Positions 7,197-15,547 of a stretch of 33,570 bases of DNA are shown one piece after another (position 1 is the stretch's first letter; the number at the start of each line of letters is the position of its first letter). Origin of the DNA: SIG701 sp045611685. Lineage in GTDB: Bacteria; Bacillota; Clostridia; Oscillospirales; CAG-272. Position numbers and translations under genes: made by a program. The notes under the pieces were generated by a model. It made no database searches, was not told the origin of the DNA, and worked only from the letters and a program-made list of their open reading frames with translations. The DNA is taken from assembly GCA_045611685.1 (NCBI GenBank), contig JAZKXO010000126.1, forward strand, positions 1-33,570, in the 5' to 3' direction.

Positions 7197-8417
7197 TTAT
7201 TCAGAAAACGGACTCGGTTCCGCCCCCGTCAAAAACCTGTACGCGGCGCGGTATTCTTCCCGCTTCTTTGTGATCACGGGTGAAGCGAGCGAACCCCTGT
7301 TTTTTCGGACAGCGCGGATCATTACGTTTTTCGGCGTGTCTTCCGGATCGATAAATTCAAGCGCATCTGCCGTATAGCCCATACATTCGAGGCGCAATAA
7401 ACGAAGCGCATCCGTTGCGGCATCGCAGAATTTGCGGCGGAGCACCGGGCGGTCGGCAATAAACGAAAGCGTTTCGCACGAGAGATTTTTGCTCAGTTCT
7501 CTTTGACAGCACGGCGTTGATAAAATCACAGCCGCCTGCCACCTCGCGGCGAAATCGAGCACAATATCCGTTGCCGTGTCGCAAGCGTGGAGCGAGATTA
7601 CCATATCCGGCGGACGGTCGGGCGCATAATCTGCGATATCACCGCAGATAAAGCGCATCCCGTCATAGCCTAACTTGTCCGCCGTCTTGGCACAGAAATC
7701 CATCACGCTCTTTTTGAGATCCATGCAGACCATTTTTACGTCACGGCCTGCAATATATTTGAGCACGTGATACACAGCAAAGCTGAGATAGCTCTTGCCA
7801 CAGCACAGATCGGCGATCTCAAGCATGCCGTCTTTCGGCAAGTGCGGGATCTGCTCCATAACCAGTTCGGAGAAGCGGCAGATCTGGCGGAATTTCGACT
7901 GCCGTTTATCGTGCACACGGCCGTTTTGATCCGAGATACCGAGTTCGATGAGAAACGGCTCTTTGCCGGTGAGAAGGTGATTTTTCAGGCGGTCGTTGCC
8001 GCCGAGGTTCGTCATCGCGTCGGAAATCCCCGCTGACACGGATTCTGAAAGTGCGCGTTTGAGAGTACCGGGAATCAAGGCGGTGACCCTTCCCTTTTTA
8101 GACATCATAAGCGATGCCGTGCCGTTTTTATCATTCAGATCTATCCGATAAAAGGCGGTGCCGAAATGCGCCGTTATGCGCTCTTCGATTTCGTCAAATG
8201 AAATATTCTCCTGCGAAACGCGCCCTTCGGAAAAGCAGCTTTCCAGCTGCATCACGCGGTTTTGGCGGATGACGCGGAGCGTGCCTTTGATTTTGAGGAG
8301 TTCCCCGCTCACGCCGGACGAAAACACAAGATTAACAAGTGTGCCGGCATGTGCGCTCTCCGTCGCCGTCTCGGAAAATTTCTTAACAGCGTCGCGTTGT
8401 TCTTCGTTAAAAGTCAT
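7197..8417 (-). CDS. SAM-dependent methyltransferase (Methyltransf_32-like)
   Basis: 406-residue class I methyltransferase. The N-terminal ~150 residues are not recognised. The SAM-binding core starts near residue 200 with IADLCCGKSYLSFAVYH (motif I), then an acidic residue after the second strand (VKMVCMDLKKS), and later VISLHACDTATD, a pattern typical of the PF13679/METTL25-like group. STPCCQREL follows where many family members have a catalytic loop. The target (RNA, protein or small molecule) is unknown. It overlaps plsY by 4 nt (ATGA) and is the last gene of the operon. Confidence 0.8.
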   Translation of the reverse strand: MTFNEEQRDAVKKFSETATESAHAGTLVNLVFSSGVSGELLKIKGTLRVIRQNRVMQLESCFSEGRVSQENISFDEIEERITAHFGTAFYRIDLNDKNGTASLMMSKKGRVTALIPGTLKRALSESVSAGISDAMTNLGGNDRLKNHLLTGKEPFLIELGISDQNGRVHDKRQSKFRQICRFSELVMEQIPHLPKDGMLEIADLCCGKSYLSFAVYHVLKYIAGRDVKMVCMDLKKSVMDFCAKTADKLGYDGMRFICGDIADYAPDRPPDMVISLHACDTATDIVLDFAARWQAAVILSTPCCQRELSKNLSCETLSFIADRPVLRRKFCDAATDALRLLRLECMGYTADALEFIDPEDTPKNVMIRAVRKNRGSLASPVITKKREEYRAAYRFLTGAEPSPFSE

Positions 8418-9154
8418 TTCTTATCGCCCTTTTCCTCTGCCGGTTTTCTGTCCTTTTTCGTAAAGGACAGCTTGTTTTCCGTACCGCTGATAAGACGTTT
8501 GATGTTGGACGCATGTTTGAGAACGATAATTACCGTGATCGCCAAGGCAAAGATCATAACGATCTGCGGCGCAGGAAACCGCTCAACACGATTCATACGG
8601 TCAAGAACGAGCGGATAGATAAGGCAGCACATGACAGAGCCGAGCGAGATATACTTAGTAAAGCCGACCAAAATGACAAACATACCGATAAGAATAAGGC
8701 CGACCTTCCAGTTCGTCATAAGAATGGTGATCGCGGCAGTTACGACACCCTTGCCGCCCTTGAACTTATAGAACATGGGATATATGTGGCCGAGAATGCA
8801 AGCAAGACCAGCAATGTACGCACCGATAATGCCGAAGACGAGCCGTCCGAGGAAAGCTGAAACTACCGCTTTTGCGGCATCGGTAAGAAGCGTTGCGGCG
8901 GCGGCACCTACACCGTAGGTGCGGAGCATATTCGTCATACCGGCGTTACCGCTGCCGAAAGTGCGGATATCTTCGTGATAGAACATCTTTGATATAATGA
9001 TTGCAAAATTGCAGCTGCCGAGAAGATATGGCAAAATCGTAATGGTGAGAAACGCAAGAACAATCAGCGAAAAAAAAGCAGCGCCGCTCTTTGTTCCTGT
9101 CTCTTCAAGGAAAATGCCGAGATATCCTTTATACATAAGTTCAGCGAAGGTCAA
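8414..9154 (-). CDS. plsY: Acyl-phosphate:glycerol-3-phosphate acyltransferase PlsY
   Basis: 246-residue integral membrane enzyme that transfers an acyl group from acyl-phosphate to glycerol-3-phosphate, the first step of phospholipid synthesis. The diagnostic loops are present: GSGNAGMTN (residues 67-75) and GHIYPMFYKFKGGKGV (122-137). Several hydrophobic segments surround them. It has about 25 extra residues before the first family helix and a charged tail (KKDRKPAEEKGDKK), so it is longer than the usual ~200 residues. It lies 18 nt downstream of der, and its end overlaps the methyltransferase start by 4 nt. Confidence 0.93.
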   Translation of the reverse strand: MTFAELMYKGYLGIFLEETGTKSGAAFFSLIVLAFLTITILPYLLGSCNFAIIISKMFYHEDIRTFGSGNAGMTNMLRTYGVGAAAATLLTDAAKAVVSAFLGRLVFGIIGAYIAGLACILGHIYPMFYKFKGGKGVVTAAITILMTNWKVGLILIGMFVILVGFTKYISLGSVMCCLIYPLVLDRMNRVERFPAPQIVMIFALAITVIIVLKHASNIKRLISGTENKLSFTKKDRKPAEEKGDKK

Positions 9155-9172
9155 AACGGTGTCCTCCCGATT

Positions 9173-10507
9173 TTATTTTTCGTTTTCGTCTCCGCGTTGG
9201 CGGACGATCAGGCGAATGGGCGTTCCGTGGAAGCCGAACGTCTGGCGAAGGCAGTTCTCAATATAGCGCTGGTAGGAGAAATGGAACAACTCCACGCTGT
9301 TGCAGAAGAGGACAAACGTCGGCGGAGTAACGGACGTCTCCGTCATATAGTAGATCTTGAGCCGTCTGCCCTTGTCGGACGGAGGCTGAACGCGGCTGAT
9401 CGCATCGGCAAGCACGTCGTTCAGCATACCGGTTGCCACACGGAGATTCGCGTTTTGCCACACCTCGTTTATGAGATCAAACAGCTTAGGCACGCGCTGT
9501 CCCGTTTTTGCCGAGATAAAGAGAAGCGGCGCGTAGGTCATATACGCGAGCGAATTATACACCTGCTTTGTGAAATCGCCCGTCGTCTTGTTATCCTTTT
9601 CGATAAGATCCCACTTGTTCACAACGATGATCGTCGCTTTGCCCGCCTCGTGCGCGATACCGGCAATCTTTTCATCCTGCTCGGTTACGCCCTCATTTGC
9701 GTCAATAACGAGAAGACACACATCCGCACGCTCCACAGCCATTTTCGCACGGAGCACGCTGAATTTCTCCACGCGGTCCTCGACCTTGCTCTGACGGCGG
9801 ATGCCGGCGGTATCGATAAAATTATACTTGCCCGTTTCGTTTTCAAAACGGCTGTCGATCGCGTCTCTGGTCGTACCGGGAATATTCGAAACGATCATTC
9901 TTTCCGTACCGAGAATACGGTTCACAAGTGAGGACTTGCCCGCATTCGGTTTACCGATAACGGCTACGTTTATAACATCGTCGTCCTCCTCGGCGTCAAA
10001 GGATTCGGGAAGGGCTGCCAGAACTGCGTCAAGGATATCTCCCGTACCCGTGCCGTGAACGGACGAAACGGGAATCGGATCCTGTTCAAATCCGAGCTCG
10101 TAGAACTCGTAGAACTCCATAGGAGTGCGCCCCACAGAGTCGACCTTATTTACACACGGGATAATCGGCTTTCCGCTTCTTTTCAGCATCATGGCAATAT
10201 CGCGGTCATCGGGCATAAGACCCGCCTGAATATCGCACATGAACAGAATCACATCCGCCGTATCGATGGCGATCTGCGCCTGGTCGCGCATCTTCGAGAG
10301 AATAATATCGTCAGACTTCGGCTCGATACCGCCCGTATCAATGACGATCATTTTTCTGCCACACCATTCCGTTTCACCGTAGATACGGTCGCGGGTTACG
10401 CCCGGCTCGTCCTCAATGATCGCACGACGTTCGCCGATCAGTTTATTAAAAAGGGTGCTTTTGCCCACGTTGGGGCGTCCTACGATTGCAATAATTGGCT
10501 TTGCCAT
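9173..10507 (-). CDS. der: Ribosome-biogenesis GTPase Der (EngA)
   Basis: 444 residues, the standard length, with two tandem GTPase domains and a C-terminal KH-like domain. The first domain has GRPNVGKST (residues 10-18), DTGG (57-60) and NKVD (120-123). The second has GKPNAGKSS (185-193), DTAG (232-235) and NKWD (297-300). The KH-like domain covers roughly 353-444. Der acts in 50S subunit assembly. It follows the DUF512 gene by about 57 nt, a pairing common in Clostridia, and precedes plsY. Confidence 0.97.
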   Translation of the reverse strand: MAKPIIAIVGRPNVGKSTLFNKLIGERRAIIEDEPGVTRDRIYGETEWCGRKMIVIDTGGIEPKSDDIILSKMRDQAQIAIDTADVILFMCDIQAGLMPDDRDIAMMLKRSGKPIIPCVNKVDSVGRTPMEFYEFYELGFEQDPIPVSSVHGTGTGDILDAVLAALPESFDAEEDDDVINVAVIGKPNAGKSSLVNRILGTERMIVSNIPGTTRDAIDSRFENETGKYNFIDTAGIRRQSKVEDRVEKFSVLRAKMAVERADVCLLVIDANEGVTEQDEKIAGIAHEAGKATIIVVNKWDLIEKDNKTTGDFTKQVYNSLAYMTYAPLLFISAKTGQRVPKLFDLINEVWQNANLRVATGMLNDVLADAISRVQPPSDKGRRLKIYYMTETSVTPPTFVLFCNSVELFHFSYQRYIENCLRQTFGFHGTPIRLIVRQRGDENEK

Positions 10508-10564
10508 ACTGTATCCGTCCGTTTCTTTTTAATTCAGGTTTCGTCAATAGAGAGAAGCGTGATA

Positions 10565-11881
10565 TCACGAGCCAGCGCCTATTCCGAGAATCGCGTCAAG
10601 GAACGCGCCGCCGTCGTTTTCGATAAACGTAAGCGGCACCGAAAGTGCGTTTGCCACGTCATCAGGCGTGCTGTTGCAAAGGAACACGTCACCTTCTGCA
10701 CGAAGCGTTGATCTCGAAAGGAGAAGCTCGTCGCCGAGCGGAGCGTCTTTCAACTGCTCCATAAGGTCCTGACCGGTCAAAAGGCCGGCAACGGTAACGT
10801 ATCCTCCGAAAAACGTATTTTTAACGAGGTGAACCCGACAGTCAACATAGGGGCAAGTCTTTTTTACCTTTTGAACCAATCCGCAGATAAAGGCATAGGC
10901 GGCTTCCCCAGTTGCAACAGAAACCGTTCGGGAGATCGCTTTCTCCTCGTCTGTCAGACAACGAAGCGCCGCTTCAAACTCGCACTCGAAAGAGGAAAGC
11001 ATACCAACGCCGTTCTCAATCTGTGTAAAATCGCCCCAGAATTCGTAAGGAGGGAGCGGTACTCCGCTTCGAACGTACATCTCGTCCGCACAGTAGAAGA
11101 TGCGCGCACCGAGCTGCTTTTCGCACAGATCACCAAACGCCGTTACCTGCTCTATAACCGCTGCGGTCTCCTCAGGCGAGAACGGTTCAAGCGGATAAAG
11201 CCCCTCTCTATAGGCGGTCAGCCCGGCGGGCACGACTGAAACGCTTTCAAGCGCCGGATAAAACCCGGCAAGATCACGCATCGTGCGATCAAGCTCGGCT
11301 CCGTCATTCACGCTGCGGCAAAGTACGATCTGCCCGTGCAGTTTGATGCCGCCGTCGGCCAGCCGACGGATGTAACCGAGCACCTCGCCTGCCCGCTTGT
11401 TCTTCATCATAAGGACGCGCAGTTCGGGGTTGGTGGTGTGCACGGAAATATTGATCGGCGAGATGTGCATCTCAAGGATGCGGTCGATATCCTCGTCCGT
11501 GAGATTTGTCAGCGTAATATAATTCCCGTGAAGAAAGGACAAGCGCGAGTCGTCGTCTTTGAAATACAGACTTTCCCGCATCCCCTTCGGCAGCTGATCA
11601 ATAAAGCAGAACATACACTTGTTCCGGCAGGAACGCTTTTCATCCATCAGCGCCGTGGCAAATTCAAGTCCGATATCATCGTACACTCCCTTACGGATGC
11701 TGACATCAAAAAGTTCGGGGCCGCGGTGGATCTTCAGACTCAGTCGGCTTTCCGCAAGGTAAAAACGGTAGTCCAGAACGTCGCGGATATCGTGGCCGTT
11801 CACAGAGATGAGAATATCCCCTGCACTTATGCCGGCACGCGCAGCAAGTGAACCTTTCACTATATCGGTAATCGTTACCAT
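10565..11881 (-). CDS. DUF512 protein: PDZ domain plus radical-SAM-like domain
   Basis: 438-residue member of the DUF512 family. Residues 1-60 form a PDZ-like domain (VKGSLAARAGISAGDILISVNG). A cysteine cluster CRNKCMFC follows (C85, C89, C92; CX3CX2C), which is the iron-sulfur site of radical SAM enzymes, then FIDQLPKGMR, typical of this family. The C-terminal half is the DUF512 domain. The biochemical role is not established. The regular position just upstream of der suggests a link to ribosome or rRNA metabolism, which is inference. The ATG at 11881 has AGGAAAGGGG about 8 nt upstream and heads the operon. Confidence 0.9.
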   Translation of the reverse strand: MVTITDIVKGSLAARAGISAGDILISVNGHDIRDVLDYRFYLAESRLSLKIHRGPELFDVSIRKGVYDDIGLEFATALMDEKRSCRNKCMFCFIDQLPKGMRESLYFKDDDSRLSFLHGNYITLTNLTDEDIDRILEMHISPINISVHTTNPELRVLMMKNKRAGEVLGYIRRLADGGIKLHGQIVLCRSVNDGAELDRTMRDLAGFYPALESVSVVPAGLTAYREGLYPLEPFSPEETAAVIEQVTAFGDLCEKQLGARIFYCADEMYVRSGVPLPPYEFWGDFTQIENGVGMLSSFECEFEAALRCLTDEEKAISRTVSVATGEAAYAFICGLVQKVKKTCPYVDCRVHLVKNTFFGGYVTVAGLLTGQDLMEQLKDAPLGDELLLSRSTLRAEGDVFLCNSTPDDVANALSVPLTFIENDGGAFLDAILGIGAGS

Positions 11882-11922
11882 AACGGACAGCCCCTTTCCT
11901 AAAGTTTATACTAATTCATTAT

Positions 11923-11952
11923 ATTATACTATATTTTTCATCTGCCGGTCAA
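11923..11952 (-). promoter_or_regulatory. Promoter of the DUF512-der-plsY operon
   Basis: On the minus strand TTGACC (11947-11952), an 18-nt spacer and TATAAT (11923-11928), with a second overlapping TATAAT 5 nt downstream. It lies between the sigK stop and the DUF512 start. Confidence 0.75.
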
Positions 11953-11981
11953 TAGTTTTCGGAATTTCCGCGCAAAACGGG

Positions 11982-12683
11982 TTATTTCTCGCCATCACCC
12001 GTAAGGTACTGCTGGATGCGGTCAAGAATATTTTTTTCAATCCTCGAAACGTATGAACGTGAAATACCCAGTTGTTCTGCTACCTCTCTTTGCGTGGCAG
12101 GCGGTTGATTATTCAGCCCATACCGCATAATGATGATTTTCTTCTCCCTGTCAGTAAGTCGGTCTCTTATGTAAGTAATCGCCTTTGCAATTTTCCACTT
12201 CTCGTCGATATCGTCCGCGATAGTATCTTCCACTTTGATTATGTCTCCGTACGTCAAAGGATTTCCGTCGCGATCGGTATCAATGGTCTCATGAATGGAT
12301 ACCTCCGAGGATGTTTTCTTTTGTGCACGGAAATACATAAGAATTTCGTTCTGAATACATTTTGCCGCATAGGTTGCAAAACGCGCGCCGTTTTTGTCGC
12401 TGAACGAATCGACTGCCTTGATAAGACCGATCGTACCGATTGAAATCAGATCATCCTGACCCATATGGGCAGCATAATATTTCCTCACAATATGCGCCAC
12501 GAGCCTTAGGTTGTGCTCAATCAGTTTGGCGCGCGCGCTCTGATCATCCTTCTCATGCAGAAGTTGAAAGAGTGTCGTCTCCTCCTCGTGGGACAGTGGC
12601 TGCGGAAATTTTTGTCCCGAGGAAACGTTCAGAATAAAATACGAAAGCCCACCTATCAGAAATGCGATAAAATCCGGTATCAT
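11982..12683 (-). CDS. sigK: RNA polymerase sporulation sigma factor SigK
   Basis: 233-residue late mother-cell sigma factor. The first ~20 residues are hydrophobic (IPDFIAFLIGGLSYFIL), matching the pro-sequence that holds pro-SigK at the membrane until it is processed. Then come the 1.2/2 regions: LIEHNLRLVAHIVRKYY, DLISIGTIGLIKAVDSF (core binding) and ATYAAKCIQNEILMYFR (-10 recognition). Region 4 has the helix-turn-helix TQREVAEQLGISRSYVSRIEK. SigE is the nearest alternative, but the short hydrophobic leader and overall pattern favour SigK. The gene is continuous, with no skin-type insertion. The ribosome site GGGAGG is 5 nt before the ATG, and a SigE/SigK-like -10 lies upstream. Confidence 0.9.
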   Translation of the reverse strand: MIPDFIAFLIGGLSYFILNVSSGQKFPQPLSHEEETTLFQLLHEKDDQSARAKLIEHNLRLVAHIVRKYYAAHMGQDDLISIGTIGLIKAVDSFSDKNGARFATYAAKCIQNEILMYFRAQKKTSSEVSIHETIDTDRDGNPLTYGDIIKVEDTIADDIDEKWKIAKAITYIRDRLTDREKKIIIMRYGLNNQPPATQREVAEQLGISRSYVSRIEKNILDRIQQYLTGDGEK

Positions 12684-12711
12684 AGGGTCCTCCCGTTTTG
12701 AATATGTATTT

Positions 12712-12737
12712 TACTATATGCGAAGCGGCGTGTCCGT
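12712..12737 (-). promoter_or_regulatory. Putative mother-cell (SigE/SigK) promoter of sigK
   Basis: On the minus strand CATATAGTA (12712-12720) fits the SigK -10 form CATANNNTA exactly and the SigE form CATACAnT partly. An AC (12736-12737) lies 15 nt upstream, one short of the usual SigK spacing. The resulting leader would be about 22 nt and contain the ribosome site. Autoregulation of sigK is known in Bacillus; here it is inferred. Confidence 0.45.
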
Positions 12738-12770
12738 CTTGTGTAATTTCAGGAAATTTTCTCCCCTCTC

Positions 12771-12799
12771 TTGACCGAAGCCGAAATATACGATATAAT
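12771..12799 (+). promoter_or_regulatory. sigma-A promoter of the HAD hydrolase gene
   Basis: TTGACC (12771-12776), a 17-nt spacer and TATAAT (12794-12799), about 32 nt before the start codon. It is divergent from sigK. Confidence 0.85.
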
Positions 12800-12831
12800 G
12801 CGGTATAGAGTAAAGAATCGGAGGTATCGCT

Positions 12832-13464
12832 TTGAAATACACAACCGTCCTGTGGGATTTTAACGGAACGATTGTTGACGACGTCCACATAGGCATGCGC
12901 GCAATCAATAAAATGCTCGAAAAGCGGAACCTCAAAACGATTGACAGTGTGGAAGCCTACCACCGCGTTTTTCGCTTCCCGGTAAAAGAGTATTACCGTC
13001 TCGTCGGATTCGATTTTGAAGCGGAACCGTACGAAGACCTCGCTCACGAATGGGTCAGAAACTTCACCGCCGACGAGATATCCTTGAAATTGAACGATGG
13101 ATTTTTAAAAGTGTGGGAGCATCTCAACGCAGCCGGCGTAAAACAGATGATTCTTTCCTCCTCCGAGGCCGAAATGCTGAACCGACAGATCGCGCTTCTC
13201 GGTCTCTCCCATAAATTCGATCAGATTCTCGGCACGGGTGACATTTATGCCGGCGGAAAAATAGAGATGGCAAGAAAATGCCTCGGCACGGAAGTCAAAA
13301 ACACCGTTCTGATCGGCGACACACCGCACGATGCTGACACGGCAAAGGCAATCGGTGCCGACTGCATTCTGTATGCCGGCGGGCACGCCTCTTTTGCGTC
13401 ACTTTCAAAGCGGGGATTCCATACGGTTCGCAATCTCTCGGAACTGATCCCCCTTTTGACGTGA
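12832..13464 (+). CDS. HAD-superfamily hydrolase (phosphoglycolate phosphatase-like)
   Basis: 210-residue haloacid-dehalogenase-fold phosphatase, probably acting on a small phosphorylated metabolite. Motif I reads WDFNGTIVDD. The nucleophile aspartate is kept, but the second aspartate of DxDGT is asparagine. Motif II is the serine in ILSSSEAE, the motif III lysine is in GGKIEMARK, and motif IV is LIGDTPHDADTAKAIG. The cap domain lies between motifs I and II. The start is a TTG at 12832, 7 nt behind GGAGG (12820-12824), and no better ATG exists. The gene has its own promoter and may read through to the DUF378 gene because no terminator follows it. The substrate is unknown. Confidence 0.87.
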   Translation: MKYTTVLWDFNGTIVDDVHIGMRAINKMLEKRNLKTIDSVEAYHRVFRFPVKEYYRLVGFDFEAEPYEDLAHEWVRNFTADEISLKLNDGFLKVWEHLNAAGVKQMILSSSEAEMLNRQIALLGLSHKFDQILGTGDIYAGGKIEMARKCLGTEVKNTVLIGDTPHDADTAKAIGADCILYAGGHASFASLSKRGFHTVRNLSELIPLLT

Positions 13465-13603
13465 TTTTTTAATTTCCATTTTCATCCTCTGATAATTTTC
13501 CGTATTTTTGCACATTCTACTACTGTTCCCCGTGTATCACGTGGGCAGAAACATGAAAAAAATACAGAGGAGAGCGGCGGCATACCCGCCGCGACAACAG
13601 AAC

Positions 13604-13810
13604 ATGATTATGGACAGAATCGCGTTGATTCTCGCAATCATCGGTGCAGCCAACTGGGGCAGCGTCGGCCTGTTTCAGTTTGATATCGTATCCTGGATCT
13701 TCGGCGGACAGGACGCACTTGTCAGCCGCATTATCTACACAGTGATCGCACTGGCGGGTCTCTGGTGCGTTTCCCTTCTCTTTCGTTCGAGAGAAGCAAT
13801 CGAGGAGTGA
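13604..13810 (+). CDS. DUF378 family small membrane protein
   Basis: 68 residues with two hydrophobic segments. DRIALILAIIGAANWGSVGLF carries the family signature (GAxNWGxVG), and RIIYTVIALAGLWCVSLLF is the second. The function of DUF378 proteins is unknown. The start is uncertain: ATG 13604 or 13610 gives the usual length and family N-terminus, while ATG 13553 would add 17 basic, non-conserved residues and has no ribosome site. A strong AGAGGAGAG (13566-13574) is separated from 13604 by a GC hairpin (13574-13592). The terminator at 13821-13857 closes the unit. Confidence 0.82.
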   Translation: MIMDRIALILAIIGAANWGSVGLFQFDIVSWIFGGQDALVSRIIYTVIALAGLWCVSLLFRSREAIEE

Positions 13811-13820
13811 GCATGAAAAA

Positions 13821-13857
13821 CGCCCTGCGGGTAATGAGCAGGGCGTGTTTTCTTTTA
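13821..13857 (+). terminator. Terminator after the DUF378 gene
   Basis: Stem CGCCCTGC (13821-13828) / GCAGGGCG (13838-13845) followed by TGTTTTCTTTT. It starts about 10 nt after the DUF378 stop and separates it from the dpaA promoter. Confidence 0.9.
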
Positions 13858-13871
13858 CTTTTTCACACTGC

Positions 13872-13898
13872 ACTAATGTTTCTTTTTCGCATATTATG
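13872..13898 (+). promoter_or_regulatory. Putative SigK-type promoter of dpaA-dpaB
   Basis: AC (13872-13873), a 16-nt spacer, then CATATTATG (13890-13898), one mismatch from the SigK -10 CATANNNTA, with the preferred G just before it. In Bacillus the dipicolinate synthase genes are SigK-dependent, so position and pattern agree. It sits about 45 nt before dpaA, directly after a terminator. Confidence 0.6.
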
Positions 13899-13942
13899 GA
13901 ATGAGATGTCTAAACAAAGATGCAAAGAAAGGACTCTCTCAT

Positions 13943-14863
13943 ATGCATGACATAAAAATCTGTCTCTTGGGAGGAGATACTCGGCAATCCTCCCTTGCCT
14001 TATATCTTGCAAAAGCCGGGTACGAGACTGCCGTTTGGGGGATCGATGTGCCCATTGATGCTTCAGAAAAAGCCGCTGGATTCGCGGGAGTAAAATGCAC
14101 CGATCCGCAAAGCGCGGTAAAAGGAAGCCGTGCGGTAATTCTCCCTTTGCCCGCAACGGCTGACGGTGTACGTGTTCCTTCTATAGAAACAAACACCCAG
14201 ACACCTCACATTCGCGAAGAGCTTCGCTTGACCAAACTTTTCGAAATGCTGACCCCCGGCACACTTCTTCTTGCCGGAAAGCCGAACGAGGTTCTCAAAT
14301 CCATGGCACGAGATACGAACGTTAAACTTATTGACTATTACGACTGCGAAGAGATTCAGATAAAGAACGCAATTCCCACCGCCGAAGGCGCGATTGCTCT
14401 GGCCATGAAAGAATTGCCGATCACGCTCTACGGTTCCGAGCTCACTGTCCTCGGTTACGGAAGAATCGGCCAGCGGCTCGCGTCCATTCTTCACGCACTT
14501 GGTGCAAGAGTAACAGTGGCGGCCAGAAGTCAAAAGGATCTCACCTGGGCCAAGATTGCTGGATGCACTACACAAAACATTACGGAATATCTCGACAACC
14601 CGCCGGCAGCCGACGTGATTTTCAACACGATACCGACTCCTCTTCTGACGAAAGAGGTTCTCGAAAAGCTTACCGATTCAACTCTTATCATCGAACTTGC
14701 ATCCGCCCCCGGTGGTGTCGATTTAGCCGCCATTCGTACCTGTCCTCAAAAAATTATCCGAGCCGCCTCTCTCCCCGGACGGGTAGCACCCCGCTCTGCC
14801 GGAAAAATTCTGTTTGAAACAATTTTCCGGATTCTCAAAGAGGAAGGGGTGTCACCAACATGA
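13943..14863 (+). CDS. dpaA: Dipicolinate synthase subunit A
   Basis: 306-residue NAD(P)-binding subunit of dipicolinate synthase (DpaA/SpoVFA). In the mother cell it makes dipicolinic acid from a dihydrodipicolinate-pathway intermediate for loading into the spore core. The N-terminal domain begins KICLLGGDTRQSSLALYLAKAGY, typical of the family. A Rossmann motif, LTVLGYGRIGQRLA, follows near residue 170. The start ATG 13943 lies 9 nt behind AAAGGA; the longer frame to 13901 has no ribosome site and crosses the promoter. It overlaps dpaB by 4 nt. Confidence 0.94.
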   Translation: MHDIKICLLGGDTRQSSLALYLAKAGYETAVWGIDVPIDASEKAAGFAGVKCTDPQSAVKGSRAVILPLPATADGVRVPSIETNTQTPHIREELRLTKLFEMLTPGTLLLAGKPNEVLKSMARDTNVKLIDYYDCEEIQIKNAIPTAEGAIALAMKELPITLYGSELTVLGYGRIGQRLASILHALGARVTVAARSQKDLTWAKIAGCTTQNITEYLDNPPAADVIFNTIPTPLLTKEVLEKLTDSTLIIELASAPGGVDLAAIRTCPQKIIRAASLPGRVAPRSAGKILFETIFRILKEEGVSPT

Positions 14864-15420
14864 TCGGATACGCGATCTGCGGTTCTTTCTGCACGCACAA
14901 AGTATCCCTTTCCGTGCTGAGCACCCTACTGGATACCGGCGCTGATATACAACCCATTGTCAGCGATAACGCCGCCTCAACGGATACACGCTTCGGGAAA
15001 GCAGAGGATCTTCTCAAAACACTTACAATCCTGACCGGTAAAAAACCGATTACAACGATCAAGGATGCCGAACCGTTAGGGCCTGCTACGCCTCTTGAAG
15101 CGCTGATTATTGCCCCTTGCACGGGCAACACCTTGGCAAAGCTCGCAAACGGGATCACTGACACGTCCGTATGTATGGCGGCAAAGGCGCACATGCGTTC
15201 CGAACGCCCTTTGCTGATTGCGCTGGCAACGAATGACGCACTCTCCGCGAATCTTGCCAACATCGGTACGCTCATGCAGCGAAAGAACGTTTTTTTCGTT
15301 CCACTCATTCAAGACGATCCGGTCAAAAAGCCGTTCTCGCTCGTCTCCGATTTTTCACTTCTGCCCGAAGCCTTCACCGCCATGAATGAAAAACGCCAAC
15401 TGCGTCCTCTGTTTAAATAA
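14860..15420 (+). CDS. dpaB: Dipicolinate synthase subunit B (flavoprotein)
   Basis: 186-residue flavoprotein-like subunit B (DpaB/SpoVFB), partner of DpaA. It opens with the family pattern IGYAICGSFCTHK. It has a phosphate/flavin-binding stretch EALIIAPCTGNTLAKLANGITD and a later ERPLLIALATNDALSANLANIGTLM, both characteristic. It overlaps dpaA by 4 nt (ATGA) and is co-transcribed. No convincing terminator follows; there is only a weak GGG/CCC element near 15421-15432. Confidence 0.94.
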   Translation: MIGYAICGSFCTHKVSLSVLSTLLDTGADIQPIVSDNAASTDTRFGKAEDLLKTLTILTGKKPITTIKDAEPLGPATPLEALIIAPCTGNTLAKLANGITDTSVCMAAKAHMRSERPLLIALATNDALSANLANIGTLMQRKNVFFVPLIQDDPVKKPFSLVSDFSLLPEAFTAMNEKRQLRPLFK

Positions 15421-15492
15421 GGGATTTTCCCCGATTTTTGGCCGTTTTTTGCGCTCTTCGCCCCACCCGAGCGATAAAATCTCGAAAAAAAG

Positions 15493-15521
15493 TTGCTTTT
15501 CTTCATCTCACATGGTATAAT
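15493..15521 (+). promoter_or_regulatory. sigma-A promoter (extended -10) of the CapA-like gene
   Basis: TTGCTT (15493-15498), a 17-nt spacer and TATAAT (15516-15521) preceded by TGG, which forms an extended -10. It lies 26 nt before the start codon. Confidence 0.85.
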
Positions 15522-15547
15522 ACTGTGAGTAATCAGTGAGGTAAATT

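Noticed and set aside
12553..13047. Minus-strand frame of 164 codons between sigK and the HAD gene
   Set aside because: It overlaps both real genes and the divergent promoters, with no ribosome site.
15421..15450. Terminator after dpaB
   Set aside because: Only a 3-bp GGG/CCC pairing before a broken T run; too weak to call.
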